From the NCBI GenBank assembly GCA_023387555.1, contig JAEWHY010000618.1, positions 1 to 14,727 of the forward strand: DNA of 14,727 bases, given 5' to 3'. The stretch comes from Pseudomonadota bacterium. GTDB taxonomy: Bacteria; Pseudomonadota; Alphaproteobacteria; Rhizobiales; Xanthobacteraceae. A model generated the notes under the pieces. That model saw only the letters and a program-made list of their open reading frames with translations. It did not search any database and had not been told where the DNA came from. The position numbers and the translations under genes were made by a program. Below, piece after piece: positions 14,199 through 14,727 of this stretch. The first letter of the stretch is position 1. Every line of letters begins with the position of its first letter.

Positions 14199-14222
14199 GC
14201 GGTCGCGGCTTTACGCGACCGC
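14199..14222. terminator. Perfect 9-bp hairpin between convergent adhC and chemoreceptor genes
   Basis: GCGGTCGCG (14199-14207) and CGCGACCGC (14214-14222) pair perfectly around a 6-base loop. It starts 12 bases after the adhC stop. It contains the stop codon of the chemoreceptor gene (TAA on the minus strand, 14211-14213) in its loop, so one arm is coding. There is no T run on either strand. It could act as a two-way transcript end or 3' stabiliser. Confidence 0.5.
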
Positions 14223-14727
14223 CCTGCCCTGATTGTTCTCGAGCTGCTGGATCTGCCGGGTGAACTCGTTCACCCGCGCCCGGATCATGGCGGCCTGGCG
14301 GGTGACTTCACCCGCGGCCTCGCCGAACTGCGCGACGGCAACCGCGCTTTGGGACGTTGCCCGTTCGATTTCCGAGACCGACTGCGCGAGCTGGGCCACA
14401 CCGGACGTCGCGGAATTGACGTTGCCCGCGATTTCACGCGTGGCCATCGCCTGCTGCTGGACCGCCGCCGCGATCCGCGCATGCGAGGTATCGAGTTCCT
14501 GGATGGTCCGGCCGATCGACTGGATCGCCTCGACCGACCGGCTGGTGCTCTGCTGGATCGCGCTCACCCGGCGCGAAATCTCCTGCGTCGCGCTCGCGGT
14601 CTGTCCGGCCAGCGCCTTGACCTCCGCAGCCACGACCGCAAAACCGCGTCCGGCGTCTCCGGCCCGGGCAGCCTCGATGGTCGCGTTCAGCGCCAGCAGA
14701 TTGGTCTGCTCGGCGATCGAGGTGATC
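14211..14727 (-). CDS. Methyl-accepting chemotaxis protein, C-terminal signalling part (cut by window edge)
   Basis: The 171 residues present are the cytoplasmic signalling hairpin of a chemoreceptor, which controls CheA through CheW. At the window edge the sequence opens with the near-invariant hairpin tip: IAEQTNLLALNATIEAARAG, then GRGFAVVAAEVKALA. The long return coiled coil of heptads follows (SRRVSAIQQ to RARVNEFTRQIQQL). The protein ends NNQGRAVA with no NWETF-like pentapeptide, so it lacks the CheR/CheB docking tail found in some receptors. The sensor, membrane and HAMP parts lie beyond the window, so the signal is unknown. A soluble receptor is also possible. Its last codons and stop lie in a perfect hairpin shared with the adhC end. 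Confidence 0.95.
   Translation of the reverse strand, partial: ITSIAEQTNLLALNATIEAARAGDAGRGFAVVAAEVKALAGQTASATQEISRRVSAIQQSTSRSVEAIQSIGRTIQELDTSHARIAAAVQQQAMATREIAGNVNSATSGVAQLAQSVSEIERATSQSAVAVAQFGEAAGEVTRQAAMIRARVNEFTRQIQQLENNQGRAVA

Noticed and set aside
1..14727. Search for CRISPR arrays, insertion sequences, integrases, toxin-antitoxin pairs or a defence island
   Set aside because: No regular spacer repeats, transposase motifs, terminal repeats or defence-type domains were seen; the gene content is ordinary chromosomal.

Overview
The window is GC-rich, densely coded chromosomal DNA that looks like a housekeeping region of an alphaproteobacterium, most likely in the Hyphomicrobiales (Bradyrhizobium/Rhodopseudomonas-like). 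This rests on the family make-up (Flp pilin, 668-residue propionyl-CoA carboxylase alpha chain, class III alcohol dehydrogenase, a rhizobial-style chemoreceptor tail) and on my recognition of the proteins, not on a database search. I see no insertion sequence, integrase, CRISPR array, phage gene or toxin-antitoxin pair.

Layout. At the left edge is the cytoplasmic half of a magnesium transporter MgtE (minus, cut by the edge). A non-coding stretch follows, then a 51-residue Flp-type pilin gene (plus) with a clear rho-independent terminator. About 400 bases without an intact gene hold what may be a frameshifted coding remnant, and then a tRNA-Leu(GAG) gene (minus). An 80-residue FliN (minus, GTG start) is divergent from lipB (plus). 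Next is a minus-strand run: a DUF4010/MgtC-like membrane protein, then pccA (biotin-carrying propionyl-CoA carboxylase subunit), a DUF805-like membrane protein, a gamma-glutamylcyclotransferase-fold protein and an acylphosphatase. The last three are joined by TGATG stop/start overlaps.

The right half starts with a 1-Cys peroxiredoxin and an alpha/beta hydrolase (plus). The hydrolase overlaps tail-to-tail with a DUF2177 membrane protein (minus). A hotdog thioesterase and a class I photolyase form a tight plus-strand pair that meets an EamA/DMT exporter (minus) tail-to-tail. The window ends with S-(hydroxymethyl)glutathione dehydrogenase (plus) and the C-terminal signalling part of a methyl-accepting chemotaxis protein (minus, cut by the edge).

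Function. Several genes deal with metabolic or oxidative damage: glutathione-dependent formaldehyde oxidation, peroxide reduction, light-driven DNA repair and perhaps gamma-glutamyl compound turnover. Others are single members of larger systems whose partners lie elsewhere: FliN without a flagellar operon, Flp without tad genes, PccA without PccB, LipB without LipA. I found no convincing new multigene system. The points most worth a second look are small: the possible decayed gene beside the tRNA, the coupled DUF805-GGCT-acylphosphatase unit, a tandem ribosome-site/ATG arrangement before the peroxiredoxin, competing hairpins before the hydrolase, and structured elements at gene ends.
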